This document shows positions 34,272-43,702 of a stretch of DNA of 64,000 nt, piece by piece; the stretch's first letter is position 1, and every line of letters begins with the position of its first letter. The notes beneath the pieces are model-generated. The model worked only from the letters and a program-made list of their open reading frames with translations, made no database searches and was not told where the DNA came from. Made by a program: the position numbers and the translations under genes. Source of the DNA: CAZLRH01 sp964562015 (lineage in GTDB: Bacteria > Verrucomicrobiota > Verrucomicrobiia > Opitutales > JABDGR01). The stretch spans positions 4,070 through 68,069 of the forward strand of contig CAZLRH010000019.1 of NCBI GenBank assembly GCA_964562015.1, in the 5' to 3' direction.

Positions 34272-34736
34272 TCAGTTGGTGGCCGCCAGCGCCAGCGCGC
34301 AGGAGGCGTGAAAATGGAGGTCCAGCGCGTTGGCGCCGCGCAGGGTGCCTGGCGGAATGGTCCACGGATCGGTTTCCATAATTTGCAACGCGCCGTCGCC
34401 GCAATCCGGTGGCAGCGGCCATAAATGCAAAACTTGCGACGACCGTTCCGCCGCGGCCAGCAGGCCCGGCCCTTCCGTCTCCGTCAGCAGGTTTTCGATG
34501 ATGCGCACCGTCAGCACAATTTCCAGAAAGGCGGGTCCTGGCACCGCCGGCGCCACGCGTTTCGGTCGCGGATCCAGCACGATGACACACAAGCCCAGGG
34601 CTCCTTCGGCCGCCGCCTCGATTTGACTGTCCAAATCGCTTGCCCGCCGCACGAGCACGGTTGCGCCCGCCAAATTGAGCTGCTGGCGCAGACGCTCGGC
34701 TACGGCGGACTGCAAGGTTTCGAGGGCGGAAGACAT
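34272..34736 (-). CDS. phage tail-connector-like protein (Mu gp37-like position)
   Basis: A 154-residue protein (MSSALETLQSAVAERLRQQL, then LCVIVLDPRPKRVAPAVPGP). An N-terminal helix followed by a strand-rich core is compatible with tail-terminator/neck proteins. The position after the gp36-like gene matches Mu-type order. The name comes from position rather than sequence similarity. Confidence 0.5.
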   Translation of the reverse strand: MSSALETLQSAVAERLRQQLNLAGATVLVRRASDLDSQIEAAAEGALGLCVIVLDPRPKRVAPAVPGPAFLEIVLTVRIIENLLTETEGPGLLAAAERSSQVLHLWPLPPDCGDGALQIMETDPWTIPPGTLRGANALDLHFHASCALALAATN

Positions 34737-34774
34737 GAAAGTATAAAGGATGAAATTTTTGCGGACGGATCGTC

Positions 34775-35236
34775 TTACAAGTTTTTCAACTGTTGTCCCG
34801 ACACGGGATGCGGCCGGTGCCGCAGCACCTCCACGCTATTTCGCCGCCCGGTTCCTTCGTCGCCCTCCGGATCATCAGGAGCGGAGAGCGCAATCTCGCC
34901 GCGACCGGCCCGCGCCAGCAACTGGCGCGCGTCGTTGGCCAGCCGCACTTGGTCGGGCGACAATGCGAGTGTCGGCAGCCGCGCCTGGAGTGCCTCAATG
35001 GCGAGATGAATCGCCGCCAGCTTCAATTCGGGCGGCAACAGTGTGGCGTCGCGCTCAAGCCGGTTTTTGCGGCCGGCCCGAATTTCTCCGCGCACCCGGG
35101 CCGTCACCTCCGCGAGCAATGCCGGCAAGGGATCGTCCTGGCCTTCGCTCAACGAGCGCTGGCGCAGAATGGTGAGTTGTGCGGCGGCAAGGGCCGGCTG
35201 CACGTCGGCGGCAGTCAGGGAGGACCAGGTGGACAT
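34775..35236 (-). CDS. phage head-tail connector-like protein (gp36/DUF1320-like)
   Basis: A 153-residue protein starting MSTWSSLTAADVQPALAAAQ. It has helical segments ALLAEVTARVRGEIRAGRKN and PPELKLAAIHLAIEALQARL, as in gp36/DUF1320 connector proteins. It lies downstream of the capsid gene in the order expected for Mu-like elements. Confidence 0.55.
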   Translation of the reverse strand: MSTWSSLTAADVQPALAAAQLTILRQRSLSEGQDDPLPALLAEVTARVRGEIRAGRKNRLERDATLLPPELKLAAIHLAIEALQARLPTLALSPDQVRLANDARQLLARAGRGEIALSAPDDPEGDEGTGRRNSVEVLRHRPHPVSGQQLKNL

Positions 35237-35530
35237 GGTGGATCGTTGGTGAAGATTAAAAATTCGATTTAAACTCGTGCGTGAAAACTCTCGGCCAGGA
35301 CCGCGGCGGGGATGCAACCCCGCCGCGGCGTTTGTACTTCTCTTTCGGTCCGGCTTTTCTTTTCCCCGATGGCCTGACGTGCGATGTCCTGATTCACCGT
35401 TCGTCAGCCTGCTCATCTTCCCGGCGAGGTCCTGAGGTCTCGCCGGGAGGCCGGATTTCCGTGTTTTTGCCGTTGGCGTGACGGCTTCACTGGCCAAAGC
35501 GGCGCAAGGCGCCGCGAAGGGAAGTAGGGT

Positions 35531-36514
35531 TTACGATGTCGCAGGCGTGAGGCCGCGCAACCCGACCGTCGAGGTGACGATGACGTTCGAATAATGCTCG
35601 ACGGAAATGTCCGTGAACTTCGCGTGCTCTTCCAGATACACGCGGAACGGTCCGGCGCCTTCGACAGGCGTGACAAACCGCTTGAGATTCGAGGGCTCGT
35701 CTTTGCCCGGCATCGGGTCGGCGTAGAAGCAATACACCTTGGCGCCGAGCAACGCCGCCTTGGCTGTCGCGGTCGACTGGTAGCGCGCCGCGGCCACGCG
35801 CAAGCCTTCGACGAAGAGCTTGCGCGCCAGATCGTCGGGGCTGAGGTCAGCCGCGCGACGGGCGCCAGCGTTGTCCTGCGCGTCGTAGCAATTGGCGCGC
35901 AGCGACCAGGCCGCTTCGCCGAAAAGTACGCGGTTCGGCCGCACGCCGGAATCATCGGCCGCGGCGGAGAGCGCCGCGCGCACGTCGGCGTCGGGATTGC
36001 CCTCGGTGCCGCTGTCGGGCCAGGTGGCGCTGGCGAGGGTCGAGGCGGCGTCGAGCGCCGCCAGGGCGCGCCGCAGTTCGTTGCGCAGCAAACGCTGCAA
36101 CAAGAGTTGTACATAGCGTTCTTGCCAGTCGTCGCCCAGCGCCTCGTCGTGGTCCACGCGCAACGTGAGCCCCTTGTTCAACGTTTTGCCGAGCACGGAA
36201 TCGCCCGAATATTCGACGCGCTTGAACGGTGCGCCGATGGCGCGCGTGTCGTCCGTTTCCGAGAAGAAAGCCTCGGCATTGTCGGCGCGCTTGAATTCAA
36301 ACCGACGGCCGGCCGGCACCGGCGGGGCGACGAAATCCAGCAGCGCCGCCAGATTTTCGGGATCGCGCCAGCCGACCGTGAAGGCGGTCAGCGGCTCCGA
36401 ATAGTGCGCCGCCGTGAAGCGCGCCTCATTGGCGGCGCATACGACGAGCGGCGGGTTGCGGCCCGTATCAACGGGCAGCGCCAGCGGTGGAGGAAGCGTG
36501 AGTGTGGAGTGCAT
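35531..36514 (-). CDS. phage major capsid protein
   Basis: A 327-residue protein with HK97/E-protein-like composition: an acidic N-terminal region (FEFKRADNAEAFFSETDDTR), the long helix QERYVQLLLQRLLRNELRRA, and a C-terminal beta domain with LLGAKVYCFYADP and EEHAKFTDISVEHYSNVIVT. Its place after the protease/scaffold and decoration-like genes is the Mu gp34 position. The length is normal for such capsids and no frameshift is seen. Confidence 0.75.
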   Translation of the reverse strand: MHSTLTLPPPLALPVDTGRNPPLVVCAANEARFTAAHYSEPLTAFTVGWRDPENLAALLDFVAPPVPAGRRFEFKRADNAEAFFSETDDTRAIGAPFKRVEYSGDSVLGKTLNKGLTLRVDHDEALGDDWQERYVQLLLQRLLRNELRRALAALDAASTLASATWPDSGTEGNPDADVRAALSAAADDSGVRPNRVLFGEAAWSLRANCYDAQDNAGARRAADLSPDDLARKLFVEGLRVAAARYQSTATAKAALLGAKVYCFYADPMPGKDEPSNLKRFVTPVEGAGPFRVYLEEHAKFTDISVEHYSNVIVTSTVGLRGLTPATS

Positions 36515-36563
36515 GATGTTTATTATTTTGGGAACGAATCGTGGGTGGTGGTGGGGAGCGGGT

Positions 36564-37229
36564 TTAGGCGCCGAGAATCTTCACGAGCCCGGGCGACGCC
36601 AAAGCCGCGGCCAGGGCGGCGACATCGGTTTGGAGCTTGTTGTGATCGCTCTTGAGCGCATTCGCCAACGCCTCGGATGTGCCGAGGTCCGTTGCCGCGG
36701 TCGTCGAATTTTGCCCCGAAGTCAACGCGGCCAGGACCACCACTTTGACTGGCGCGATGGTTTCGGCTTCGAGCACGTCGCCGTCGCCGGTGGCGCTGGT
36801 CAGCGCACGACCGATGAGATAATACGTGCCGGCGGTTGTCGGCTCGCCTTGCACTTTCCCGCTCGCGGCCGCATAGAGCGACACGCCGGCGTTGAGCGCC
36901 CCGGACGCGACGAGCATGGCCGTCTGCTCGCCGACGCCCAGCAGCTTGAGCGCGATGGGATCGTCGGCCACGGCTTCGTCAGTAACGATGCCGATGGGAT
37001 TGTCGGACGCGCCGCAGACCGCGGCTTGACCAGCGGAAGCGCCCGCCTTCGCCAGCAAAAACTTGCGGGCAAATGTGGCCGAAGCCGTGCGGGTAACGTG
37101 CCCGGCATGGGTGCCGAGCGCGACATTGGCGAAGACCGGCCGGCGAAACCGGCGCAGGGACAGGCAGGACGCCGGGTTGCGGAAAAGCAGCGCGGCGAGT
37201 GCCTGAAGGTTGGGAACAGTACGGATCAT
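36564..37229 (-). CDS. capsid-decoration-like protein (DUF2190-like)
   Basis: A 221-residue protein. Its central part (ASDNPIGIVTDEAVADDPIA; LVASGALNAGVSLYAAASGK; TTAGTYYLIGRAL) has the small beta-barrel pattern of phage head-decoration and DUF2190 proteins. A coiled-coil-like C-terminus (LKSDHNKLQTDVAALAAALA) follows. It lies between protease and capsid genes on the same strand. Confidence 0.65.
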   Translation of the reverse strand: MIRTVPNLQALAALLFRNPASCLSLRRFRRPVFANVALGTHAGHVTRTASATFARKFLLAKAGASAGQAAVCGASDNPIGIVTDEAVADDPIALKLLGVGEQTAMLVASGALNAGVSLYAAASGKVQGEPTTAGTYYLIGRALTSATGDGDVLEAETIAPVKVVVLAALTSGQNSTTAATDLGTSEALANALKSDHNKLQTDVAALAAALASPGLVKILGA

Positions 37230-37308
37230 GGTGGGTCGGGTTTTGGTTGGGTTTACTGCAAAAAAGGAATCAGCCAGGAAAAATTTTCGTCATGACGGTC
37301 CGGGCCAT

Positions 37309-38445
37309 TCACTCGACGCCAAAGGCGGGATCCGCACGTTTGACGCGGGCAAATGCGGCCGGATAATCCTCGCCGGTGCGCGCCATGCGTTCGTTCACCA
37401 GGGTAAGCAGCCGCGTGGAATCGCTTTTCGCCGTCACGGCCGGCCGTCGTGCGGCGAGGTTGGCGGTTAAAACTGAAGCAGTTGGCCGGGCTGTCGCACT
37501 GTGCGCGTGGTTCGCCAAGGCCACCGGCTTCGTAACTTTGCCGAGGGCGCGGAGGGCGTCATCAAAGTCGCGCTGCAAAGACTCGCGCCACTGTGCGCGT
37601 TCATTTGGTGCCATATGTGCCCGCCACTCGGCTGCATCCAGAAGGAGCTCGACTCGCGCGGCGCGCTCTTCCTCGGCACGGCGCTCGGCGGCCAAGCGGG
37701 CGGCCTCGGCATCCGTGGCGAGACGATAGAATCGCGCGGATTCAGTTTGCGCGTCCCGGGTTTCGCGCGCGGCCACGGCGAGTTGTTCGGCGTTGGCCAG
37801 CAAAACCTCGGGCGCTGCACCGGCCTCGAGTTCCAGGGCAGCCAGCAGGGCGGAAAACAAAGTCTCCGATTTTTCGACTCCAGTCGCTGCGGCTTCCGGC
37901 AACTCCGCTTCTTGCGTGGTTGCCTCAACCGCAGTGGTTGTGGCGGAACTTTCCTCGACCAAGACGGGCACGGGCGCTTGATTGGCCACCGCCTCGCCGG
38001 GAATATTCGGATGATTCGTCAGCCCGACGGAAAGCAGCCGTATGGGCTCATAGACTCCGTTGGCCAGCGGGCGCATCAGCCAGCGCGGCGACAGAAATTT
38101 GTAATGCGCCTGGCGCAACAGTTCACGCCCGGAATCCGACCAGCGCGGCCGGACATACAGCCCGTCGTCGCGGGCGGCCAAATCGCTGACCCAAGCATGG
38201 GCGCGCGTGTCGGTGTGCCCCGGCTGGCCCGCAAAGCCGGGATCGTCCGGATGTCCGATATAAATCGGCACGCCCGCAAAACGTCGGCGGAGTCGTGCCA
38301 GCAGCGTCTGAAACGAGCGCGCCATTTCCGTGGCGGCCGTGCGCGTGAGGCGTTGCAAGCCTGCGCTGTGCGGCCAGTCGCCGTAATCGGCCAGTTTCAG
38401 CCACTCAGATTTTGCGGAAGGGGAAATAGAGCTCATGGGTGACAA
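37309..38445 (-). CDS. Mu I-like phage protease with C-terminal scaffold
   Basis: A 378-residue protein. The N-terminal 160 residues match Mu gp32/I-type prohead proteases (VPIYIGHPDDPGF, AWVSDLAARDDGLYVRPRWS, FLSPRWLMRP, LLSVGLTNHPNIPG with the conserved Asn-His). Residues 230-300 form an Ala/Glu/Arg-rich coiled coil (EAARLAAERRAEEERAARVE) typical of a scaffold. The combined protein would guide prohead assembly and then cleave itself. It is followed by the decoration-like and capsid genes. Confidence 0.8.
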   Translation of the reverse strand: MSPMSSISPSAKSEWLKLADYGDWPHSAGLQRLTRTAATEMARSFQTLLARLRRRFAGVPIYIGHPDDPGFAGQPGHTDTRAHAWVSDLAARDDGLYVRPRWSDSGRELLRQAHYKFLSPRWLMRPLANGVYEPIRLLSVGLTNHPNIPGEAVANQAPVPVLVEESSATTTAVEATTQEAELPEAAATGVEKSETLFSALLAALELEAGAAPEVLLANAEQLAVAARETRDAQTESARFYRLATDAEAARLAAERRAEEERAARVELLLDAAEWRAHMAPNERAQWRESLQRDFDDALRALGKVTKPVALANHAHSATARPTASVLTANLAARRPAVTAKSDSTRLLTLVNERMARTGEDYPAAFARVKRADPAFGVE

Positions 38446-38469
38446 AAGTTGTTCGAATATATTTTTAAT

Positions 38470-39993
38470 TTAAGCCGCCGCGCTCACGGGTGGGCTGCTG
38501 GGGTAGGGTGCTGGGACCGTGAATGGCGGTGCGGCACTCGTATCTGGCGGTTTCGGCAGGCCGAGGCGTTCGTAAAGGCCCTCAACCGGCAGCGGAAGAT
38601 TGAGGCGCGCCAGGCGTTCGAGCAGGTTGAGATAGGCACTGCGCTCGCTTTCCTGGCGCGGCAACAGGCGAAAATACGCGCGGGGCGTTTCCTCGCCAAA
38701 GAGCTGACGCAAGAGCGGCGCATCCACCTGCGTGTTGAGTGTCTCCGAAACCAACGCGGCGTCATCCTGTTCCAGCAACGCGGTTTCCTCCGCTTGCACC
38801 GAGGCGCCGAGTCCCTGGCCCTTCGCCAGCGTGGCGAGATCCGCGCCGCGCCACAGCGCTGCCAGCGCCCGGTCCATGCGTTCAACCAGCGCGGGATACG
38901 GCAATTCCCCGCGCGTGGAAAGGTCGATCGGCTCGATCTCGGTGCCGCGGGACATCAAGGCGTGAAACTCTGCGCCGAAATCGCGGACAGCCTCGCGCGC
39001 GGCGTCCCATTCCGCAGTGCCCGGCGCCGCGTCGGTGACCGCCCGCACGCCCGGCATGCCATTGCGCTCGCAATACACGAGCCAGTCGCGCAGCGGCAGA
39101 TGCTTGAACAAGTACGCGATGGACGACGCCTCCATTAATCCATCTCCCACCGTCACGAGCCATTGGCCGGCTGTGAGGTCGAGGCCCTCCGTCGCGGTGT
39201 CCTCTGGCAGAAACCGCAAAGGTCCGGTGCGGGCCTCGAAAAACCACAACGGCGCAAAGCGAAATGTGGCCGTCAGAAAACCGGATGACCGTGCGGGCGC
39301 GGATGCCCCGACCGGAAAGCTGCCATCCTTCGCCGAAAGTTCATTCGCCGCGTCGGTCGCCCTCGGCGCACCCTTCGCCGTTGAAGGTTCGAGGCTGGAG
39401 GTTGTGGGTGGTTGGCTCCCGGGCAATGGCTGCCAAAGGATTTCGTGGACGGCATATTTTTTGCCCACCGCATCGAGCATCTGTTTCACCAGGAGCGCGA
39501 CTCCGCCGCGTTCTTGCGGATCACACGCATGGGTGGCCGTCAAATTATTGTAGAAGGCAAGCAGGGCCTCGCGGTGCCGTCCGGCGGCGGGCGAATCATC
39601 GAGGGAGAGAATTTCCCAGTCGAGCCGCGCGGCCGCCTTTTTGCGCTTGAGCGAAACATTGCGCAACACGTCGTCGCGGCGCTCCATGGCGTCCCACAGC
39701 AGCGCGGCCAGCCGCAGGTCGCCGGCTTGGAACGCCTCGAGTGCCCGGGCCAGCGATTCCGGCGACAAATGCCGAATCGGATTGAAGCGCGCCCGCATCC
39801 GGCTGGACGGCGTCGTGCGCCCGGCGATATAATTTCGGGTGCTGGCGGAGGACGGCGCGGCGCCCGTCGCAGGCGCAAATTCATTCGCCACGGGGCGAGC
39901 CGCGAAGGTTTCGCTTGGGCGCCGGACGCGGCTGGCGGGTGCGGCCTTTTTCGACAGGACTGGGCGGCGGTGGTTGGTCGGAGCGGGTGGCAT
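38470..39993 (-). CDS. phage portal protein (DUF935, Mu gp29-like)
   Basis: About 507 residues. The core includes ALEAFQAGDLRLAALLWDAM, RRDDVLRNVSLKRKKAAARL, DAVGKKYAVHEILWQPLPG, FLPEDTATEGLDLTAGQWLV, EASSIAYLFKHLPLRDWLVY and RNGMPGVRAV, all typical of DUF935 portal proteins that form the DNA-passage vertex. The N-terminus before about residue 30 is low-complexity. The frame continues open upstream to 40245 (with ATG at 40146), so the exact start is uncertain. It is the first gene of the capsid cassette. Confidence 0.82.
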   Translation of the reverse strand: MPPAPTNHRRPVLSKKAAPASRVRRPSETFAARPVANEFAPATGAAPSSASTRNYIAGRTTPSSRMRARFNPIRHLSPESLARALEAFQAGDLRLAALLWDAMERRDDVLRNVSLKRKKAAARLDWEILSLDDSPAAGRHREALLAFYNNLTATHACDPQERGGVALLVKQMLDAVGKKYAVHEILWQPLPGSQPPTTSSLEPSTAKGAPRATDAANELSAKDGSFPVGASAPARSSGFLTATFRFAPLWFFEARTGPLRFLPEDTATEGLDLTAGQWLVTVGDGLMEASSIAYLFKHLPLRDWLVYCERNGMPGVRAVTDAAPGTAEWDAAREAVRDFGAEFHALMSRGTEIEPIDLSTRGELPYPALVERMDRALAALWRGADLATLAKGQGLGASVQAEETALLEQDDAALVSETLNTQVDAPLLRQLFGEETPRAYFRLLPRQESERSAYLNLLERLARLNLPLPVEGLYERLGLPKPPDTSAAPPFTVPAPYPSSPPVSAAA

Positions 39994-40352
39994 GACGGAA
40001 TCGCGGAGCGCGGGTTTAAGTGGCGAAAGGGCGGGCAAGTTTGGTTGTTGGTGGCTGGGCGCTGGGCCGAGTGGCTTTTCGTTTGGTGTGCGGGCAGACT
40101 TGTGTTGCTTGTGGCGCACCTTAGCATGATGGATACGAAATGTCATTGGATGCGTTGGCTGGGCTGGCTCCGTTGGTTGGGTTTGATGCGTTGGGAGTGT
40201 CCCCGCAGCAAAACCGGGTGCCCCGGCCGCGGTTTCTGGGGGCAATCTGCTTCTGCGGTGAAAACTTTACCTTAGACGGCACTTCGCGCCTTTACTGCGG
40301 GCCGGGTCCGCCGATAGAGCATGGCACAGTGAGTTCTCTCGCTACACCAGCC
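39994..40352. other. divergent intergenic region upstream of the capsid cassette
   Basis: 359 bases between the portal gene and the zinc-ribbon gene. It includes a low-complexity G/T-rich stretch at about 40145-40197 made of near-repeats of tgcgttgg and ggttgggt. No integrase, attachment site or terminase-like frame was found. The promoter of the cassette should lie here if the portal start is 39993. Confidence 0.55.
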
Positions 40353-40691
40353 ATGGCCGGCCCTCAGACCGATTTGCTTGATCGACCCGCCCCTTCCGCC
40401 CGGTCGGAAAGCGGGCCCGTGCCCCCGGCGCGCGTGGTGCCGCGATTTCGCCATCACTGGCTCGGTGCGGGCCTAAAGTGGGGCGGCCTGCTCGCGATGC
40501 CCGTGGGCTTTATTCTATTTTGCCTCGAACTCGCGCCGCTGGTGGGTGCGGGCCTGCTGGTGTTCGGTCCGCTCGCCTGCTGGTTTGGGTGGCGCGGCAG
40601 CCAGGAATTATGCTGTGAGCATTGCCAAACGCGGGTCTCCGGCGTGCGCGACGGCCAATGCCCGGGCTGCGGCGCGCGGCTGACGGAGTAA
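40353..40691 (+). CDS. small membrane protein with C-terminal zinc ribbon
   Basis: A 112-residue protein. Two adjacent hydrophobic helices at about 48-80 (LLAMPVGFILFCLELAPLVG and GLLVFGPLACWFGW) are followed by a CEHCQTRVSGVRDGQCPGCG four-Cys zinc ribbon at residues 90-109. Function unknown. Start MAGPQTDLL was chosen because the upstream frame overlaps the divergent promoter region. Confidence 0.6.
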   Translation: MAGPQTDLLDRPAPSARSESGPVPPARVVPRFRHHWLGAGLKWGGLLAMPVGFILFCLELAPLVGAGLLVFGPLACWFGWRGSQELCCEHCQTRVSGVRDGQCPGCGARLTE

Positions 40692-40766
40692 TATTAAATA
40701 TAATAATGGCGAAACAGTTCGCCGCTTCAAACGTCGTCACAAGTACGAGCGGCCCGCGGCAACTTA

Positions 40767-42299
40767 TTACTGCGCGTGCGGAGAAGAATGGTCCTTCGGC
40801 GGTGTCGCGTACGGGAACCGCGGGAACTGCACCGGCACTGAATCCTGCTCGGGGAACGCCGACCAGCCGCCGCCGAGCGCCTGGTAAAGCGTGATTAAAT
40901 CGCTCGCCAGGGCCTGGTCGCTGACCGCTTCCTGCTGCTGCGCGGAATAGAGGGCGGCCTGCGCCTGCAACACGTTGAGGAAAATCGTGCTGCCTTCGCG
41001 GTACGACGTGTTGGCGAGATCGAGCGCCCGCTGGTTGGCCGCCACGGCGTCCTGGAGGTACTGGTGGCGCTCCTGCTCATTCGCGTACGCGGTGATGGAG
41101 TCTTCCACCTGCTGGAACGCCGTCAGCACGGTATTCTTATAAAAATAAAACGCCTGCACCTGGTTGGCTTCCTGCAAGTGAATGTTCGCTACAATGCGCC
41201 CGGCCGCGAAAATCTGCCACGACACGGACGGCCCGACGTTCCAACTGCTGTTCGTCCACGTCACCAATTGCGCGAGCGTGCCACTGTTGAACTGCAGGTT
41301 GCTCGTCAGGGAGAACTTCGGAAATAAATCGGAAATGGCGACGCCGATATCCGCGGTCGCGGCGTGGAACTGGGCCTCGGCGGCGCGAATGTCCGGCCGG
41401 CGGCGCAGCAAATCCGAGGGCACACCCACCGGAATCTGCGCTGGCACCTTGGGAATCGGCGCGACCGTTTGCAATTCCGTGAGCAACGCGCCGGGATCCA
41501 AGCCCAGCAGCACGCTCAACGCATAAATATCCTGGCGCTCCTGCGTTTCGAGCGACGGCAGTTGCGCGCGCGTGCTGGCCTGCTGCGCGAGGGCGTTTTC
41601 ATAGTCGAGCCGGCTGACGAAGCCGCCCTGCCAGCGTTGCTGCGTGACATTCACGCTGTGGTCCTGGATGTCGAGATTGATATGGGTGATGTCCAGGCGC
41701 TTCTGCACCGCGCGCAAATCAACGTAGGTGATGCCGATTTGTGCCGCGAGGGCGACAATCGCGTCGCGTCGATCCTGGATCGACGCATCCACACTGGCCT
41801 CCGCGGCCTCGATTTGCCGGCGCACGCCGCCGAACACATCCACATTCCAACCCGCGCTGCCACCCAGGTTGTAATTGCTGTTGGGCACGCCGCCGCCAGC
41901 CGCGCCGTACGAGTATCCGCCCGACGCATTGACCGAGGGAAACAACGCGGAGTCCGTGATGCCCAGGCTGGCGCGCGCCGCCACGATGCGTTGGTTCGCC
42001 TGCAACACCGTGAGATTCTGCGCCGCGCCCTGCTTGATGAGAGTGTTGAGCTGCTCGTCATTGAGCAGCGTCCACCATTCCACCGTCGTGACCGGCGAGG
42101 CCACCACGAGGCTCGTATCCGTCTTGTCGGGCGTGCTCACCCAAGCCGGTGGCGGAGTGACTTGCGGCGGCTTGTAATCCGGCCCGACCGCGCAACCGGC
42201 CAGCCCAAGCAGCAGGGCCAGGCGCAAACCATGCGCGGCGACCCGCTGGCCGCCGCGTCTCCCGTGATTGCAGACGTTGGGGCTGGCGGAGGAGTTCAT
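40767..42299 (-). CDS. outer-membrane efflux lipoprotein (NodT/TolC family)
   Basis: A 510-residue protein. A lipobox LAGC near residue 36 is followed by VGPDYKPPQVTPPPAW, the standard start of NodT-type OMF lipoproteins. Two OEP repeats follow, with the interdomain VGVPSDLLRRRPDIRAAEAQ. It forms the outer-membrane duct of the tripartite pump encoded upstream. Its ATG overlaps the permease stop by 4 nt (ATGA). Confidence 0.92.
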   Translation of the reverse strand: MNSSASPNVCNHGRRGGQRVAAHGLRLALLLGLAGCAVGPDYKPPQVTPPPAWVSTPDKTDTSLVVASPVTTVEWWTLLNDEQLNTLIKQGAAQNLTVLQANQRIVAARASLGITDSALFPSVNASGGYSYGAAGGGVPNSNYNLGGSAGWNVDVFGGVRRQIEAAEASVDASIQDRRDAIVALAAQIGITYVDLRAVQKRLDITHINLDIQDHSVNVTQQRWQGGFVSRLDYENALAQQASTRAQLPSLETQERQDIYALSVLLGLDPGALLTELQTVAPIPKVPAQIPVGVPSDLLRRRPDIRAAEAQFHAATADIGVAISDLFPKFSLTSNLQFNSGTLAQLVTWTNSSWNVGPSVSWQIFAAGRIVANIHLQEANQVQAFYFYKNTVLTAFQQVEDSITAYANEQERHQYLQDAVAANQRALDLANTSYREGSTIFLNVLQAQAALYSAQQQEAVSDQALASDLITLYQALGGGWSAFPEQDSVPVQFPRFPYATPPKDHSSPHAQ

Positions 42300-43675
42300 T
42301 CGTAACGCAGGGCTTCAATGGGGTCGAGACGCGAGGCTTTCCACGCGGGATAATAGCCAAAAATAATGCCAACGGCGGCCGAGACGCCGAGGGCCGCCAG
42401 TGCCGCGCCCAGGGAGGCTTGCGTGGGCCAGCCGGCGATGCGGGTCACGATGATCGAACTGAGCCGCCCCAGCGCCAGACCGGCCAGCCCGCCGATCAGG
42501 CACAAGGCCACGGCCTCGACCAGAAACTGCCGGAGAATGTCGCGGGCCTTCGCGCCCACGGCCATGCGCAACCCAATCTCGCGGGTGCGCTCGGTGACGG
42601 ACACCATCATGATGTTCATGATGCCCACGCCACCCACCACCAGCGAAATCATCGCCACGCACAGCAGCAACGTCGTGATCATCTTGCTGGTCGAAGTGAC
42701 TGTGTTCGCCATTTCCGTCATGTTGCGGATGGTGAAATCATCCAAATCGCCGCTGCGGATGTGATGGCGCTCATGCAGCAACGCGGTGATCTGGTTGATC
42801 GCCTCGTCAATTTGCTCCGCCGATTTGGCACTGGTCATGATTTGATTCACATAGGCAAACCGCGTCATCATCGGGGTGTCCACCGCCGCGGTGGACGAAG
42901 GCGTCGAGTAGATCTGCGGCGCCGTGCCGGAATAAATGGAAGTCGAGGAATTCTTCGCGCCCGAGGAAGAGGAGGTGGACGTGGCGCCGCCGCCGCTCGA
43001 ACTGCCGCCCGTGCCGCTGATGCGGTATTTCATCGTTGTCCACGGGGTGAGAATCACGTCGTCCTGGTCCTGGCCGCCGACGTTGGCGCCCTTGCGCGTG
43101 AGCACGCCGATAACTTTGAGGCCGACATTTTGCAGCCGGACTTCCTTGCCCAAAGGCGATTCATTGCCAAAAAGCTGGCGCACCACGGTTTGCCCCAGGA
43201 CGCAGACCTTGTTCGCGTTCGCCACGTCCTGATCGGTAAAAAGCACGCCCGAGGCCGGCTCCGTCCAGTCGCGCAAATCAAAATATTCCGGCGACGTGCC
43301 CTGGATATTGTTGGGCACCCAATTCTTGCTGTCATAGACCACCTGGCCGTTGCCGCGCACGATGGGGGCGGCAAAGGCGACGGCGGTACAACTTTGGGCG
43401 ATGGCGTCGCAATCACCCGGAGTGAGCGTGAGGCTGGAACCTTGGCCAAAACTAATGCCGCCGCTGGTGGCCGCGCCCGGGAAAATCGTCAAAATGTTGG
43501 CGCCCATGCTCGAAATGGTCTTCTGAATCGCGCTCGAAGAACCGTTGCCGATTTCCACAATCGCCACCACCGCCGCCACGGCGATGATGATGCCGAGGCA
43601 GGTGAGGGCCGAGCGCATGGCATTGCGCCGGATGGCGCGCATCGCGGTTCGCAGGGTGACTATGTAGGCATACAT
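42296..43675 (-). CDS. MacB-type ABC transporter permease
   Basis: A 459-residue permease lacking the ATPase. One TM helix at about 23-45 (LGIIIAVAAVVAIVEIG) leads to a large MacB periplasmic domain; three C-terminal TM helices contain GGVGIMNIMMVSVTERTREI and IGLRMAVGAKARDIL. A Gly/Ser-rich insert at about 235-260 (GTGGSSSGGGATSTSSSSG) is atypical. Together with the adjacent ATPase it corresponds to a split MacB. Translationally coupled to the OMF gene. Confidence 0.9.
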   Translation of the reverse strand: MYAYIVTLRTAMRAIRRNAMRSALTCLGIIIAVAAVVAIVEIGNGSSSAIQKTISSMGANILTIFPGAATSGGISFGQGSSLTLTPGDCDAIAQSCTAVAFAAPIVRGNGQVVYDSKNWVPNNIQGTSPEYFDLRDWTEPASGVLFTDQDVANANKVCVLGQTVVRQLFGNESPLGKEVRLQNVGLKVIGVLTRKGANVGGQDQDDVILTPWTTMKYRISGTGGSSSGGGATSTSSSSGAKNSSTSIYSGTAPQIYSTPSSTAAVDTPMMTRFAYVNQIMTSAKSAEQIDEAINQITALLHERHHIRSGDLDDFTIRNMTEMANTVTSTSKMITTLLLCVAMISLVVGGVGIMNIMMVSVTERTREIGLRMAVGAKARDILRQFLVEAVALCLIGGLAGLALGRLSSIIVTRIAGWPTQASLGAALAALGVSAAVGIIFGYYPAWKASRLDPIEALRYE

Positions 43676-43702
43676 GGGGAAAGAGGGTTGGGCGTTGGGT
43701 GT

